64,000 nt of DNA from Adineta vaga (Eukaryota > Rotifera): positions 9,548,001 to 9,612,000 of the forward strand of contig CP075497.1 of assembly GCA_021613535.1 (NCBI GenBank), read 5' to 3'. Below the pieces are notes generated by a model. That model did not search any database, was not told the origin of the DNA, and was given only the letters and a program-made list of their open reading frames with translations. Positions 13,891 to 28,435 of the stretch are shown here, piece by piece (positions within the stretch are counted from its first letter, which is position 1; each line of letters starts with the position of its first letter). Made by a program: the position numbers and the translations under genes.

Positions 13891-16800
13891 ATGTTAATGC
13901 CTCCTACGCCTACACAGTTATTAACTATTCATCAAACTGGTCAAACAGCTCCCACATCTACATCACCAGCTTTATCTCCATTAACTTCGTAAGTCATTTA
14001 AATATAAAGAATATTTTATATTTATCATTAAAAATATTTATTATTTAGATCCTCACCACCAGCAACTCAAACTGATCCATCACTAACTGATAATCCAGAA
14101 TATTTGTCTCAATTATTAAAAGATAAACGACAGTTAGCTGCTGTACCTAATATGTTCATGCATATCGAACGATTACTTGATCAAGGTTAGTAAATCTATT
14201 CTTTAAAATCAATGAATTTAAACATAACAAATTCAACTTCGTTTTATTCCTTAGAAATCAATAAAGTTCGAGTAAATCTATTTAATTTAAGTACACGTCC
14301 AAAAATGGAATTACCTGAACCTAATGGAGAAAAGAAAATCTTTCAAGAAAAAGTATTCATTCCGGTGCAACAACATCCTGAAGTAAGTTTTAATGAAAAA
14401 TTTTTGCATACTAATATCGTAATCTTACTTAAGTTCTATCATTCTGCTTTCTTTCTTTTTTTTTACCAACATATATAATAACAATGCATGAATCCTTTGT
14501 TCGATACTGTGCAGAAATAACAATAAGACAAAGAATTCACATGTACTTTATCAGTATTCATTGTTTACATTTATATGAAGTGTTCGTATCCGATAGAGTT
14601 TGAAAATTTTTGTACTCTAGATTCATTAGTTCGTCGATATTCAAACGGTAAAAAAAATAATTTATTTGACAAAGTCGTTTCTTGCTCTTTCAAAATTAAA
14701 AAAAATTAAATCAACACATATAAATATATATATATATATATATCTTGTCTAAAATTCACTACTACACTCTATGATCTATTTCTTTCTGATATGCTTCTGC
14801 ACAGTAAAAAAAAACACTTCAATCGACTCATTTGATTCACCAAAACCAAAACAACCAAATCAACAAACTACTGATTTCTCGTCTATTGCGCTCTAATCTG
14901 AAAATAACTTGATAGATTGAATTCTCACTATTTTCATATTTTCTCTATCTCTATCTATTTCTAAACAAAAAACAACAACTTTTAATTATCTTTCTAGTTT
15001 ATATATTGATCATCATGGGTGTGTGCGGTAATTCTTTTTTAATATAATCATATTCTGTCTTGCATGTTTATTGGCTCAATCCATATAATTTTGTTGTTCT
15101 TTTCTTTTCCCCTAATAACTCATTATTCGCCCATCGTTCGTTTGTGCGTGTCGCATGTCGAACAAAAAAAAACAAACAAACAAACTCAGCTAATCAAATT
15201 ACTATATTTATATCTCTAATTTCCAACTATACTTGTGTTCATATCACTACTCGATCGTGTTTTGATTTTTCGATATAACAAATCGCCTATTAACTTAATA
15301 ATTTCATTTTTGTTCTGTTTGACTTTTCTAGTTCAACTTTGTTGGTCGAATTTTGGGTCCACGAGGTATGACGGCGAAACAGCTTGAAGCAGACACGGGT
15401 TGTAAAATAATGGTACGCGGACGAGGATCAATGCGGGATAAACAAAAAGTAAAATCAAGACGATTTTCATGTGTTGTGAAAAAAAGGTCATTCGTTTTCC
15501 GTTTTTAGGAGGATCAAAATCGTGGCAAAGCAAATTGGGAACATCTCGATGAAGAATTGCATGTTTTAATTCAATGTGAAGATCATGAAAATCGTGCTTT
15601 AGTTAAACTTGAACGTGCGAAAGAAGAAATTCTCAAATTATTAAAACCAGCTGTAAGTAATCATATTTCATTCTATCAACATATTCTTCTTCTTCTTTTC
15701 AATGAAATTTCCAGGCTGAAGGTGAAGATGATTTGAAAAAGAAACAATTAATGGAATTAGCCATCATTAATGGAACTTATCGAGAACCAAATCTCTTTCA
15801 GAAAAAACTACAACAAATTCAATTTCCCAATAATCGTATGCCAATTGGTGCACCTTTGATATTAACACCTCGTATGCAACAAAATATTCTTGCTGCACAA
15901 ATACAATCAGGTGCAACACCAACTATGTTCGCATCGGCCAATGCACAAGGACAACAGACACTAACAGCTGTACCACAAGGTTCACTTATTCAAACAACAT
16001 CAGCAAATGGTGAACAGAATTTTGTTCAATTATTTGCACCATTCTCAGCACTTGATCAAATGGGAGGAATGCTTGCTGGTGGTGCTCAATTATTCGAATA
16101 TCCGACACAAATTGATCCAAGTCAAGCAAGTAAATATATATATATATATATATTGACTGGAAGAGGAAATTAAAATTATATTGAATTTTTTTCCTTTCCT
16201 AGCTTTTCCATTTCTAACTGCAGCCGCAACTTCGACACCAGCAGGTATCAAATTTAATTCTCTCTACCTTTTGTCGTCCGCTCTTCGGTCGTCACCACGC
16301 TCTTGCTGTTATTGCCACGAGAGGCATCATCATCATCATCAGCATCAGGATTTTCAACAACATCATCATCATCCACTCAATCAGCCTATGTATCAAAAAG
16401 TTCCTAATCATGTTAAAAGCTAGAATGATCATACTTTCTCTTCTTTCTATTTTTTTCTTTTTCTCTTTTCTAAACTTTGCTTTAACGCATGATCTCTTTT
16501 TTTATCTCACCACCAAAAATTAAAAGATTATTGACAAATCTTGCTTCTTTTTAAAAACCAAAACCAAAACACCTGAATGCACTTTCTAACTAAAATCAAC
16601 ATCAACAACTAAGTTAGCATAGTTAATCTGAATATAATTATTTCATGGCAATAACAGCAGGTGGCGTGCTTTTCCATTTAGATAGACAGTTTAGTTACGG
16701 GTGAGAATAGCTCAATAGATTGCAAATGTCTCTCTCCTTCTAGGCTCATTGATTCCATGATGATGAACAAAAAAGAAAAGAAAGAAACTAAGCATATGGC

Positions 16801-17114
16801 AATAAAATACGCTTAAAATCTCTTTTGAGCATCAGGTTTTCTTTTAATATAATTTCTTCTTTTTGTAAACGCTGTAGAACTGACTGACCTTTATACAACT
16901 GATTTTGTTTTTTGAAAATTTCATGTACATATTTATAATGAATAATATCTCACTGCTTTGTCTGCTCTTTTCTCTTCTTTACCGTGCAGGTGTAGCTACT
17001 AGATCAACAACCAACAATATTTCCGGAAACATGACACCTGGATCTGCAGCCTCTTCTATTTCTGCCCGTTATCAACCTTACACAATTCAACCACCTCGTT
17101 TAAATCGAACATAA
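13891..17114 (+). CDS. qki: Quaking/HOW-type STAR RNA-binding protein
   Basis: KH-domain RNA-binding protein of the STAR family (Quaking, HOW, GLD-1), which controls splicing, stability and translation of mRNAs with ACUAAY-type sites. Model: 13891-13988, 14049-14185, 14255-14382, 15332-15448, 15509-15652, 15715-16129, 16203-16244, 16990-17114; 401 residues, in frame. QUA1 dimer region is at about 45-90 ([24 protein letters not shown]). The KH domain begins near [19 protein letters not shown] and contains [18 protein letters not shown]2 follows ([20 protein letters not shown]). The tail is Gln/Ala/Thr-rich and ends [15 protein letters not shown], resembling the nuclear-type Quaking tail. The 949-nt intron before the KH exon and the 745-nt intron before the last exon are unusually long here and suit regulated splicing. 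Confidence 0.94.
14410..14423 (+). promoter_or_regulatory. candidate Quaking response element in its own intron
   Basis: ACTAAT-atcg-TAAT fits the reported bipartite Quaking element ACUAAY-N1-20-UAAY. It lies 27 nt past the 5' splice site of the 949-nt intron that precedes the KH exon. Such motifs also occur by chance in AT-rich DNA. Confidence 0.3.
14718..14743. repeat. TA microsatellite
   Basis: Alternating TA run inside the long intron of the Quaking-like gene. Confidence 0.8.
16203..16423 (+). other. alternative Quaking-like C-terminus by intron retention
   Basis: Exon 16203-16244 reads on without a stop through the donor at 16245 to a TAG ending at 16423. This would give a different tail rich in His and Gln ([15 protein letters not shown]) in place of the RYQPYT tail. 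Quaking-family genes are known to make isoforms that differ only at the C-terminus, so this is a plausible second isoform. Chance openness of a 180-nt stretch cannot be excluded. Confidence 0.4.
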
Positions 17115-19356
17115 ATTTCTTCTTCTAAATAACTAAAAAAAACCTTTAACACCAAAACAACTCATCACAACAACAACGGTTAGTTTATCTCTTCTTTTTT
17201 TTTGTCTAACAAAACCAAAGAGATCAATTCAATAATGTCTCGTTCATTTTGTGTTTTTCTTGCATGAAGAAAAAAACAACCTCTCTTTCATTTCTTCTTT
17301 TTCCTAACATTTCATCTTTATACTTTCGACAAAGCACGCGATATATTATTACTAATACCATTATTATTCTGTTCTCTGCTTGCTTCCTTGATAACAAAAA
17401 AACAAAAACAAAAAACTCTCTCATTTTTTTCCATAGATCTGTGATTCGTTTTTTTTCTCTCCACTGATCAAACGATCTTGTTCAAGTTCTTTTCTTTTCT
17501 TGTGTTTTTTTTCTCTCTTGTGATAAAACGTGAAATGGTCATTATCATTATTATTAACGACTTTTTCTAATGTATTATATTGAAAAAAAAGACTTTGTTT
17601 TTGTCAAATTTTTTTGTTCATTTTCTTTTTTCAATCGTATATGCATTCACCAGTGTTTGGTTACATTTCTTTTCTTTTTCTATACGAGTGTGTTTTTTTT
17701 TGTTATTGCCTAAGATCAAAATTTATGCTCTGATGCATATCGAACATTATATTAAAAAAAAAGGAATATAAAGTTGAGATGGTGTTTTTGATCAATATTG
17801 AAATATCTCATGTTTTGTGATTGACAAGATGAGAACACGAGAGATCGTAATTTCTGACAAGAACTATTAAAAGATGAATGGAAAAATAAGATTTCTTCAT
17901 TTTTTTGTCGAAAGAAATTTCTGTCAAACAAAGGACATACTCATTTCCCGTTTATTCTTTTCTCTTGTGCATAAGTCTGTTTTGTTTCGGATCTGTCAAT
18001 GTTAAAAATCAAAAGAATGAATGAACTGAAAAAATAGAAATCGATTAGAGTTTCCAAGAAAACATGTCAAAAGCAGAATTACAAATGAAGAAAGAATGGA
18101 ACTAGCAGAATTTTGACAGTATGCATATACAAATTCCGCTATCTCTCTATGAACAAATATGATAATGAAAAAAATATAATTAAGATCGTCGTTCGAGTAA
18201 ATATAAAGTTATCTTATAGTTGACAAGTGGAACTGAAATTTGTTTTTCGATAGAGAACTGATCTATTTTAGTTCGTGTTGGAGAAGGATTTGCATGTGAA
18301 TCGGTAAGTAATTAACTAAAAAAAGTCAGTAATAAAAGAATAAGTAAGTGATGAAATCTCAAGAGTATATCATGTAATTAAAAATAGAAAAAAAAAACTC
18401 CTCTTACTAAATATAATAATCTATTATATGTAATGAAGAATAGTTTCTCTTTTTGATTACTAAGCCTCATCTCAGTTAAGTTTGTTTTTTTGTTATTCAA
18501 ATCTCAATAGAGAATCGTTGTCAAATTGATCTACTTGGTTTTTTTTAATTTATCAACATATAATTATTATTTATGAACTAAAAGAAAACCGGAAGGAAAA
18601 GGGAAGAATAAGATATCAGTGTTTTTTCTATCACTCGATTTGAAATAATTATTAAAACACGAATTGATGATTTTTATAGCACAAGAAGCTTTTTTAATTA
18701 AAACGATATGTAACGAAGATATTCTAAGGTTCTCTCAGAATACAATAGACGGATTTAGATTTATAATAAGACGGCGAAATATTTCCGTATGAAAGATATT
18801 CTATGATTATACTTTTCTCGTCATTTTGTTATTCATCTTAGCATTATTATATTAAATTTTTACATGTATACGCCTTTCTTGTCGCTCACTAATGATAGAT
18901 GAACGACCGACGAAGCGACAATGAGAGATAGCTGACTAGCTTACTAGCCTGTTGGCTCTAAAAAAACGGATAAAGACAAGCATAAGCAACGTAAATGAGA
19001 AAGAAAAGAAACGAAGAAAGACCAAAAGCTACTTAGTAGCTCTAGGGAATAAAGAGAAAGATGTTTCTTTTTTGCCTGTCTGTTTTCTTCTATATTCATT
19101 TTTTCTATCTCTCGTTTTATCTTACGCACATAAACATCATCACCATCACTAGTGCTTTATGAAGGCCTTATTCTGATTCATATCGACTCATTTCTTTAGT
19201 TTTGATTTTTTTATTCCTTTCTTTCGAATAGATACGACTACGCAAAACACTCTTACATATGTATAGGTAATGGTTACATATCATTACATACATCAATTAT
19301 ATTTATTTATCGCTAACTACATAAATCTATTACCTACGAAATAATTCTCAACAAAT
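17115..19356. other. intergenic region after Quaking-like gene
   Basis: This holds the 3' UTR of the Quaking-like gene (T-rich, with CAACAAC tracts) and then AT-rich spacer. Open frames near 18944-19152 lie in purine/pyrimidine-biased sequence and show no domain. No gene is seen. Confidence 0.55.
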
Positions 19357-19624
19357 ATGAGCAACAGTTTAGCAAAAAAATTTGATAAAATTGTATCAAA
19401 ATTAGGAAGCAAACATAAAGATACAAAATCGAATGGAAATGAAACGAATGATAATCGATCAAATACGGATGATCCAACAGGTGATGGAAGCGGTGAAACA
19501 CACTATGAATCCACTCCAAAATTAAAAGGACATGGAACAGGTAAAGGCGATCAAAGTTATCAAACGGAAGGCGCACCACCAATTCAAGTTATTCTCAATG
19601 ATCTTAAAGATTCTCCATTTAAAG
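19357..19624 (+). CDS. alternative first exon A of the PKA catalytic gene
   Basis: Open exon starting MSNSLAKKFDKIVSKLG, 89 codons plus 1 nt, ending at a gtaaag donor. Joined to the acceptor at 21863 it stays in frame (phase 1 to phase 1) with the kinase and would give a 467-residue isoform. The start has a Lys-rich, helix-prone segment (about 1-22); the rest is polar, rich in Asn, Asp, Thr and Gly. I do not recognise it as a separate protein. PKA catalytic genes in other animals also use alternative N-terminal exons. The link is an inference from phase, strand and order; it could be a separate small gene. Confidence 0.55.
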
Positions 19625-20103
19625 GTAAAGATTTTACAGAATCAACTTTCTATTTCTTTTTCATACGAGAAAAAAAATGATTGATGTGTGACAATGTCAC
19701 TTCTTATTATTTATTTTATTTGTCTGTACGTGTCATATTGATGCAAACGAATCGATGATTTTTTTATTGACTATTTAAAACTCTATGCACATATCGATTA
19801 ATAGCTGTCATATTTTTATTGAGAATGTTTCTTTTTTATTCTCATCTTGACATGTATTTATCTGATCACGTACTTGCTTTTCTCTCTGTCTCTTCCGAAA
19901 TGTTTCTCATTTGTTGAAATCGACAAGATATGAAAGCATAAAGTTTGATGAATAATCAAAAAACATAAATTCCGTTAATGATTAAGAGAACAGACAAAAG
20001 AAGAAAAAAAAAGAATGAATACCGACACATCATCAACATACATACATTATTTGATAAAGATCGTCGCTTGAGAATATTTTTGTTTTTCTCAGTTAAATAC
20101 ACA

Positions 20104-20197
20104 ATGGCAAATAATAATCGTTTTCGTACTTACCAATCAATCAATCGTCAACTTGATGAACGTTATCATCGTTTACTCAAACTTGAACGTACTCCTT
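20104..20197 (+). CDS. alternative first exon B of the PKA catalytic gene
   Basis: Short exon starting MANNNRFRTYQSINRQLDER, 31 codons plus 1 nt, with a strong gtaagt donor at 20198. It also ends in phase 1 and joins in frame to 21863, giving a 409-residue isoform with a basic, helix-prone N-terminus. Together with exon A it suggests alternative promoters for one kinase. No RNA evidence is available here. Confidence 0.55.
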
Positions 20198-21882
20198 GTA
20201 AGTGAATGAACATCAATGATGTTCATTGTTATACTAGAAGGCAGTTATTTCATATTTGTTAAGTACCATTTATTCGTCTATCACGCATAGAATATATAAA
20301 CATCAAAAAGAGTGAAAAAATGTTTATCATTTACGATTCTTAAGACTGATCAATTCTACTGATGTTTTCCGGGAAAAATAACGAACAATAGAACAAAGAA
20401 ATCATTCAAGTAATGATGATATACACGATATAATTAAAAACAACGAAAAAAAAACATAGAAGATGGTTATCTTCTTTTCCTTTGATTAAAATATTACTCA
20501 TACATATAAATATAAAGATATTTGAAATGGTTACGTGTTTCGTTATTTTTGTTTTTTTTATCCATTCATATAATATAAGAAGAAATATACACGAATATTC
20601 GATTTAGTTCTATTGGAGATTTTCATTATCGACATTCGTGTTAATGTATGGTTTTTAGCAAATGATTATCTTATTCCATTATCACCATCAGTATTATAGG
20701 TTAGTTTTTCTCAACAAAAGATTCCTTCTTTTTTTTCTTCTGTATATTGTAAAAATAAGAATAACAAAGGAAAATTCTAACCCAAAACTATGCGTCTTTT
20801 TCTTTTTCTTTCGTTCGTTTGTTTATTCATTCATTCATTCATTCACGACTATGTCTTATAGTGTTCAATTAAATTGGGAGAAAAAACGCATATGCGTGCA
20901 CGAGTTTTTCTATCAGACTGAATGATGTGCAGTCGTTGTTGTAGTTCTAACTACTCTATCGAGTAACTCGAGAAAGATGTTGAAGGAAACACGAACTAGA
21001 AGTCTTGCTATTACTGCTATATATTTTTTTTGTGTTTCTGTGGTTGGTGATCGTATTAGAAGATGCGTAGTAAGTCTTTAACGAGAAATGTATATACTAC
21101 TGTTGCTTTGAGCAATGCGTGATAGACGATAGAGTCAGGCAAACATATTTTCTCGTTATCATTCTTATTTTTTCTTCTATCATTACATCTCAAGAGACAA
21201 AACCTATAAAGATTGATTTTCCGAAGATTATCATTGATTTATTTTATGCTTATATTTAATAATTATCTCGAATGAAACTGGTTTATGAAAAATCTCGTGT
21301 GATAAGCAAATAAAATTTCATTATGTATGATTATTTTGTATTTTTCTGATTAGAATCTATTGAAGAGAGAACAGAAAAGTTCGACTTGCTTGTTTTTATT
21401 TAAATGTTACGTTTGCAATTGAATGCATGTGTAATAATGTTCATATTTTTCTCGGCTTTTTCTTTCTGCTCTCTAATTCAAATTTAGTTCAGTGAAGCAT
21501 TATAATAATTTTGACATTTCAACGAGAGAGAAGAAGAAAAAAACAGAATCTTTTTGAAAAAAAATTATATTTAACCAAAAACGAGTCGAGTTTGTAATGC
21601 GATCATCTCCAGAACTAATTCTATTTATATATTAATATGAATATAGAATATGTCAAGATATTTGATGATCAATTCGAATATTGACGATCTTTTTCTCTAT
21701 GAAAATCTTAGTCAATGAGTTTGATATATATATATAGAAAAAAGATCTGACTAATTGATAAAGAAAAATCGTTTATTCGATTGATTAAATCAAAAATTTC
21801 TCAAATGAAAATGTTTTCACCTGTTGATGAATAATTATTTAAATATTCTTTCTCTTTCATAGTTCTTCTCACGCATGTACCG

Positions 21883-23178
<1,296 letters not shown>

Positions 23179-23192
23179 AAAAGACAAAACGA

Positions 23193-23198
23193 AATAAA
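23193..23198 (+). terminator. poly(A) signal, PKA catalytic gene
   Basis: AATAAA 15 nt past the TAA, so the 3' UTR may be very short. A CTT/pyrimidine tract follows at 23225-23259. Confidence 0.45.
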
Positions 23199-23224
23199 CC
23201 ACTATTTACATTTATTTTCTTTTC

Positions 23225-23259
23225 GTCGTCGTCTTCTTCTTCTTCTTCTTCTTCTTTTT
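23225..23259. repeat. CTT microsatellite
   Basis: Tandem CTT units just downstream of the PKA catalytic gene. Confidence 0.85.
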
Positions 23260-24729
23260 CTTTTTTGTCAATCGGTGTATGTGTAATGTGTGTATGTCGA
23301 ATTTGCAATGTCTTTCTTTTTATTTTTTGTCTCTTGCATATTTACTTTCTCTTATCAACTAAAGACTATCCAGTACTAGTTACTGGATGAAAAAGAAACA
23401 TAATCTTGTTAAATATATATTCAATTGATAAAGAGATAATCTGATGAATTATGAGAGAAAGAAAGATAGAATTAATTATATTGACAACTATTCAGTCATG
23501 AACAGATTTCATGGATAAGAAAAAACTTTCTATAGAATCCAATTAGTAATAAAAATCAACACAATCAATACAGTTCTCCAGATGAACCTTGATATAGATT
23601 GTGGAATAGTTTTCTTTGCCTTTACTGATAAATTCTCTAGTTAATCTGTATATTCATAAGTTCTGATTCATATTACAAAAAAAACATTGAATTACCTTTC
23701 TTATCTAAAAAGAAAATCTCTTAACATTCTGCAATAAATCAACAATCAAACAAAATTCAGAACAGACTGACTCAAGGATTTCAAATTTTTACATTAACAA
23801 AACGAATTCTTACCTTTCGGACGATTGTTCTTATCGAATCTGAATCCGTATGATAATTTTTCAAGTATATTAGCTTAAATATAGATCTCTATGAAAATAA
23901 TACCTCAAATTTATTCTTCAGTTAAAATGCCAAACTTATCGATTGATGAATATCGAAGTATCTGAGATAGGATGCCATGTATTTCTTATCTTTCTCTTTT
24001 TTTTCGCTCTCTAACTCACTTCTCTCTAGTACTTACCAGAGAAGTAAATGTTGATCTACAACTATTTTGTTTTCTGTACATATAAATGTCAATTCTTCTA
24101 GTTAAATTTATTGTTTTTTGTAAAAATAATATGTGATTAAGGTAAGCAACCTAGTATGAGAAGAAGTCATTTTATTTATGATTGGAGATGAGAATATGAT
24201 GAATGGAAAACATTTTGTATGAATATTTTTATTAATTTTTGCTAGTTAAAATTGAAGACTGACGCAAAAACAAATACTATCAATATATATTTAAAGTATC
24301 TACATATAGAACCATAAGAATCTCTCTGAATTTATTAGTCATGTTAATCAAGAAACATTCATATTAATGTGAGCATGCATTGCATGATATTATGTAGAAA
24401 TATTCTGTTTCTGAAGGAATGTCTCTATCGAATAATAGAGACTTAATTATATCATAAGGGATTTACAAATTCTGTTTATTAGAGATTTGTTTTTATTACG
24501 AAAACATTGTCTTAACAAATAATTCGATAGATATCTTATACCATAGATTGATATTTTCTATGGAATGATCAAATAAATTTGTATTTATTCTAGAATGAAA
24601 ATTAATCTCTAAAATTCCAAACAACATTTTGTTCTTATCATCAATAAAATTCTTTTTACATTCTACCAATAGACTTTATTTTATCTCTTGTTCTGTTCTC
24701 ATTTTCTTATCATCATTTGAGAAACAAAG
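23260..24729. other. intergenic region, PKA to P2X
   Basis: AT-rich spacer with scattered short tracts and no coding signal that I can support. Confidence 0.55.
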
Positions 24730-26653
24730 ATGCCTATATCATGTAAGACGAACCTAAATCTTTGCCGAATCGAACATTCTTCTAAAAATATTTTCATTAT
24801 AGTCAAAAAATTTGTATCAAGTTTCTTTACGGATACATTTCTTACTTATTCAACAGTCAAAGTTATTCAAGTACCAAATACACTTGTTGCTTCAATATAT
24901 CGTATAATTCAATTTATTATCATTGCTTACATTGCACTGTAAATAATCGATATTTTAACAAAAAAAAAGAGAAAGTTTGTCTTACGAAATTTTCTGTTGA
25001 TTGGTTTCAGTTACATTGTTTGGTATAAAAAAGGTTATCAACAATTCCAAGAACCACGTGGAACAAGTATTATTAAAGTCAAAGGAATTACTAAAGTCAC
25101 TGGAAATAATACGAATCAATATCTCTGTATGTGAATTAAAGATAATTTTATTTGTATAAATATATAATAAAAAAATTGTTTTGATAATTAAGCTGAAAAT
25201 ACGGGATATTTATGGGATACAGCTGAATATCAACTTCCGCCACTTGTAAATCAAAACAGAATCCTTCTTTATTAGATGTTTATCTTTGATTTATTTGTAG
25301 GAAAATAATGCATTTTTTATTGCTACAAGACAAATAGTAACTAATGATCAAACAGAACGTAACTGTGATAGTGTAAGTAAAAAGAAAAATATTTTCTAGA
25401 CTAAAATTTCATATTCAATTATAGGCAATTGAAGATAAATTATTTTGTAAAAACAATACAGATTGTCTACAAGGTCAACAAACTCCAAATACATTTGGTA
25501 AATTCTTCATATCTTGTTACATAATGTTTAAAATCTTATATTTTAGGTTATTTCACTGGTTATTGTGTTAATAGTTCAAGAAATTCTTCACTAAAAGTTT
25601 GTGAAATAAATGCTTGGTGTCCTGAAGAACTTACGAATTCTGTGTATGAAATGATTTCCTATGAAATCGAATTAAATTTTTGTTTTTCTTCCAGTGAATA
25701 CATTGCAGATATGAATGATATTCAAAATTTTACAGTATATTTAAAAACCATGGTAACATTTACATTATTTAATATAAACATGTTTGTTTTTATGATAAAG
25801 ATATTCTTTCGAAATGAATTAGTTGCTTTGCTTTTTCTTTTTAAGGAGAAATGTTCGTGATGACACGAATTTTTCATGTCGATATAATAAAGAGACAGAT
25901 TCACGATGTCCAATTATACGCATTGGTGACATTCTTAATAGTCTAAACACTAGTCAAACTGCTCTTTTACATGAAGTAACTATCATATTGTTAAAGAATT
26001 AATGATTGAAAGAATCATTTAGGGTGGTTTGATTGAAATTCGTCAAGATTGGACATGTAATTTTGATTTTCATCATGATAAATGTTATCCAACACTTACA
26101 TTCAGTTTGCTACAAAGTGGTGATGATAAACAATCTCCCGGTGTCAATTATCGGTAAGGAAATAGATTTTTAGCGATATTATTTTCATATCTCTCATAGA
26201 GCCGCTCAAAAATATCGTATGAATGATACAGACTTTCGAGCTCTATCAAAGATTTATGGTCTACGTTTTGTTTTGGCTATATCAGGAAAAGGTGGGCAAT
26301 TTGATATTGTCAATCTGTTTGTTGCTATTGGTTTGTTAAAAATGAAATTTCGTCGTTAAGAACAGTTCCATGTCATCTCTTTTCTTGTATAGGTTCTGGT
26401 ATTGGTTTTATGGTGATTGCAGATATTGTATGTGATACAATCTTTATGTATTTTCATAAAGCTCGAAAACAATATCGTGAAGGAAAATTCAATACATGTG
26501 AGATCAAAGCAAAAACAGCACGTTCAGATAAAGAAACCGTATGTGTGAATAAATATTTGTTAATTAATAAGATCTGTACATTATTCTTATGTTTAGAAAT
26601 TCCGAATGATATGTGAAGAAGCTTATGAATCAACGTCCAAGGATCGTTTTTAA
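24730..26653 (+). CDS. P2X ATP-gated cation channel
   Basis: Ligand-gated ion channel of the P2X family: two membrane helices, a large Cys-rich ectodomain, trimeric in the plasma membrane. Model: 24730-24938, 25011-25126, 25193-25245, 25301-25372, 25425-25497, 25547-25643, 25695-25781, 25846-25975, 26023-26153, 26200-26330, 26393-26538, 26597-26653; 433 residues. Cytoplasmic YSTVK (YxTxK motif) precedes TM1 (about 52-75). ATP-binding residues are present: IIKVKG (two Lys), NFTV (Thr), VNYR (Asn, Arg) and SKIYGLRF (Lys). HEGGLIEIRQDWTC is typical. TM2 starts near VAIGSGIGFM and is followed by the trafficking motif YREGK (YxxxK). Exon 7 ends at a weak gtttgt donor; that site restores TFTLFNI and frame, while the nearer gtaaca site does not. 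The function should be intact. AATAAA is at 26710-26715. Confidence 0.93.
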
Positions 26654-26709
26654 ATGAATAGCTATATATTTTTTTTTTCTTCTATATTTTCTATGAATTG
26701 TTAAATGAA

Positions 26710-26715
26710 AATAAA
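26710..26715 (+). terminator. poly(A) signal, P2X gene
   Basis: AATAAA 57 nt past the P2X stop. The opposing MYST gene has its AATAAA on the minus strand at 26724-26729, so the two convergent 3' UTRs probably overlap. Confidence 0.6.
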
Positions 26716-26822
26716 ATGACACATTTATTTATCTACATTTCGATTGAAATCGTTGGTGTTGAATTTTTGTTTTTCAAATAAAAGAAACAATAAGAGAATT
26801 TGTGTTTTATATACAAAAATTT

Positions 26823-28240
<1,418 letters not shown>

Positions 28241-28342
28241 AATCTAAAACAGATTCTACATTATCGTTTTTCAATAAATAATAATCTTATTGTAACCAAA
28301 ATCGGTTTACAATAATATTCTCTAAAATAGCACCCAGTAATT

Positions 28343-28348
28343 TTTATT
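28343..28348 (-). terminator. poly(A) signal, EOGT gene
   Basis: TTTATT on the + strand (AATAAA on the minus strand), about 88 nt past the EOGT stop and before the MYST gene start. Confidence 0.45.
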
Positions 28349-28435
28349 TAAATAATGAGAAAAATGGAAAACAGAGTTTCTTTTTTTTTTTGCACTTTAT
28401 CATTACAAATATGAGATTGCACGGAATGAGAAGAT

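Noticed and set aside
21063-21069. Possible 7-nt first exon (ATGCGTA before gtaagt) for the PKA gene
   Set aside because: It fits phase, but a start that small with no other support is too likely by chance to annotate.
25753-25758. gtaaca donor after KTM in the P2X gene
   Set aside because: Using it breaks frame with the next exon and removes the conserved TFTLFNI segment; the later gtttgt site keeps both.
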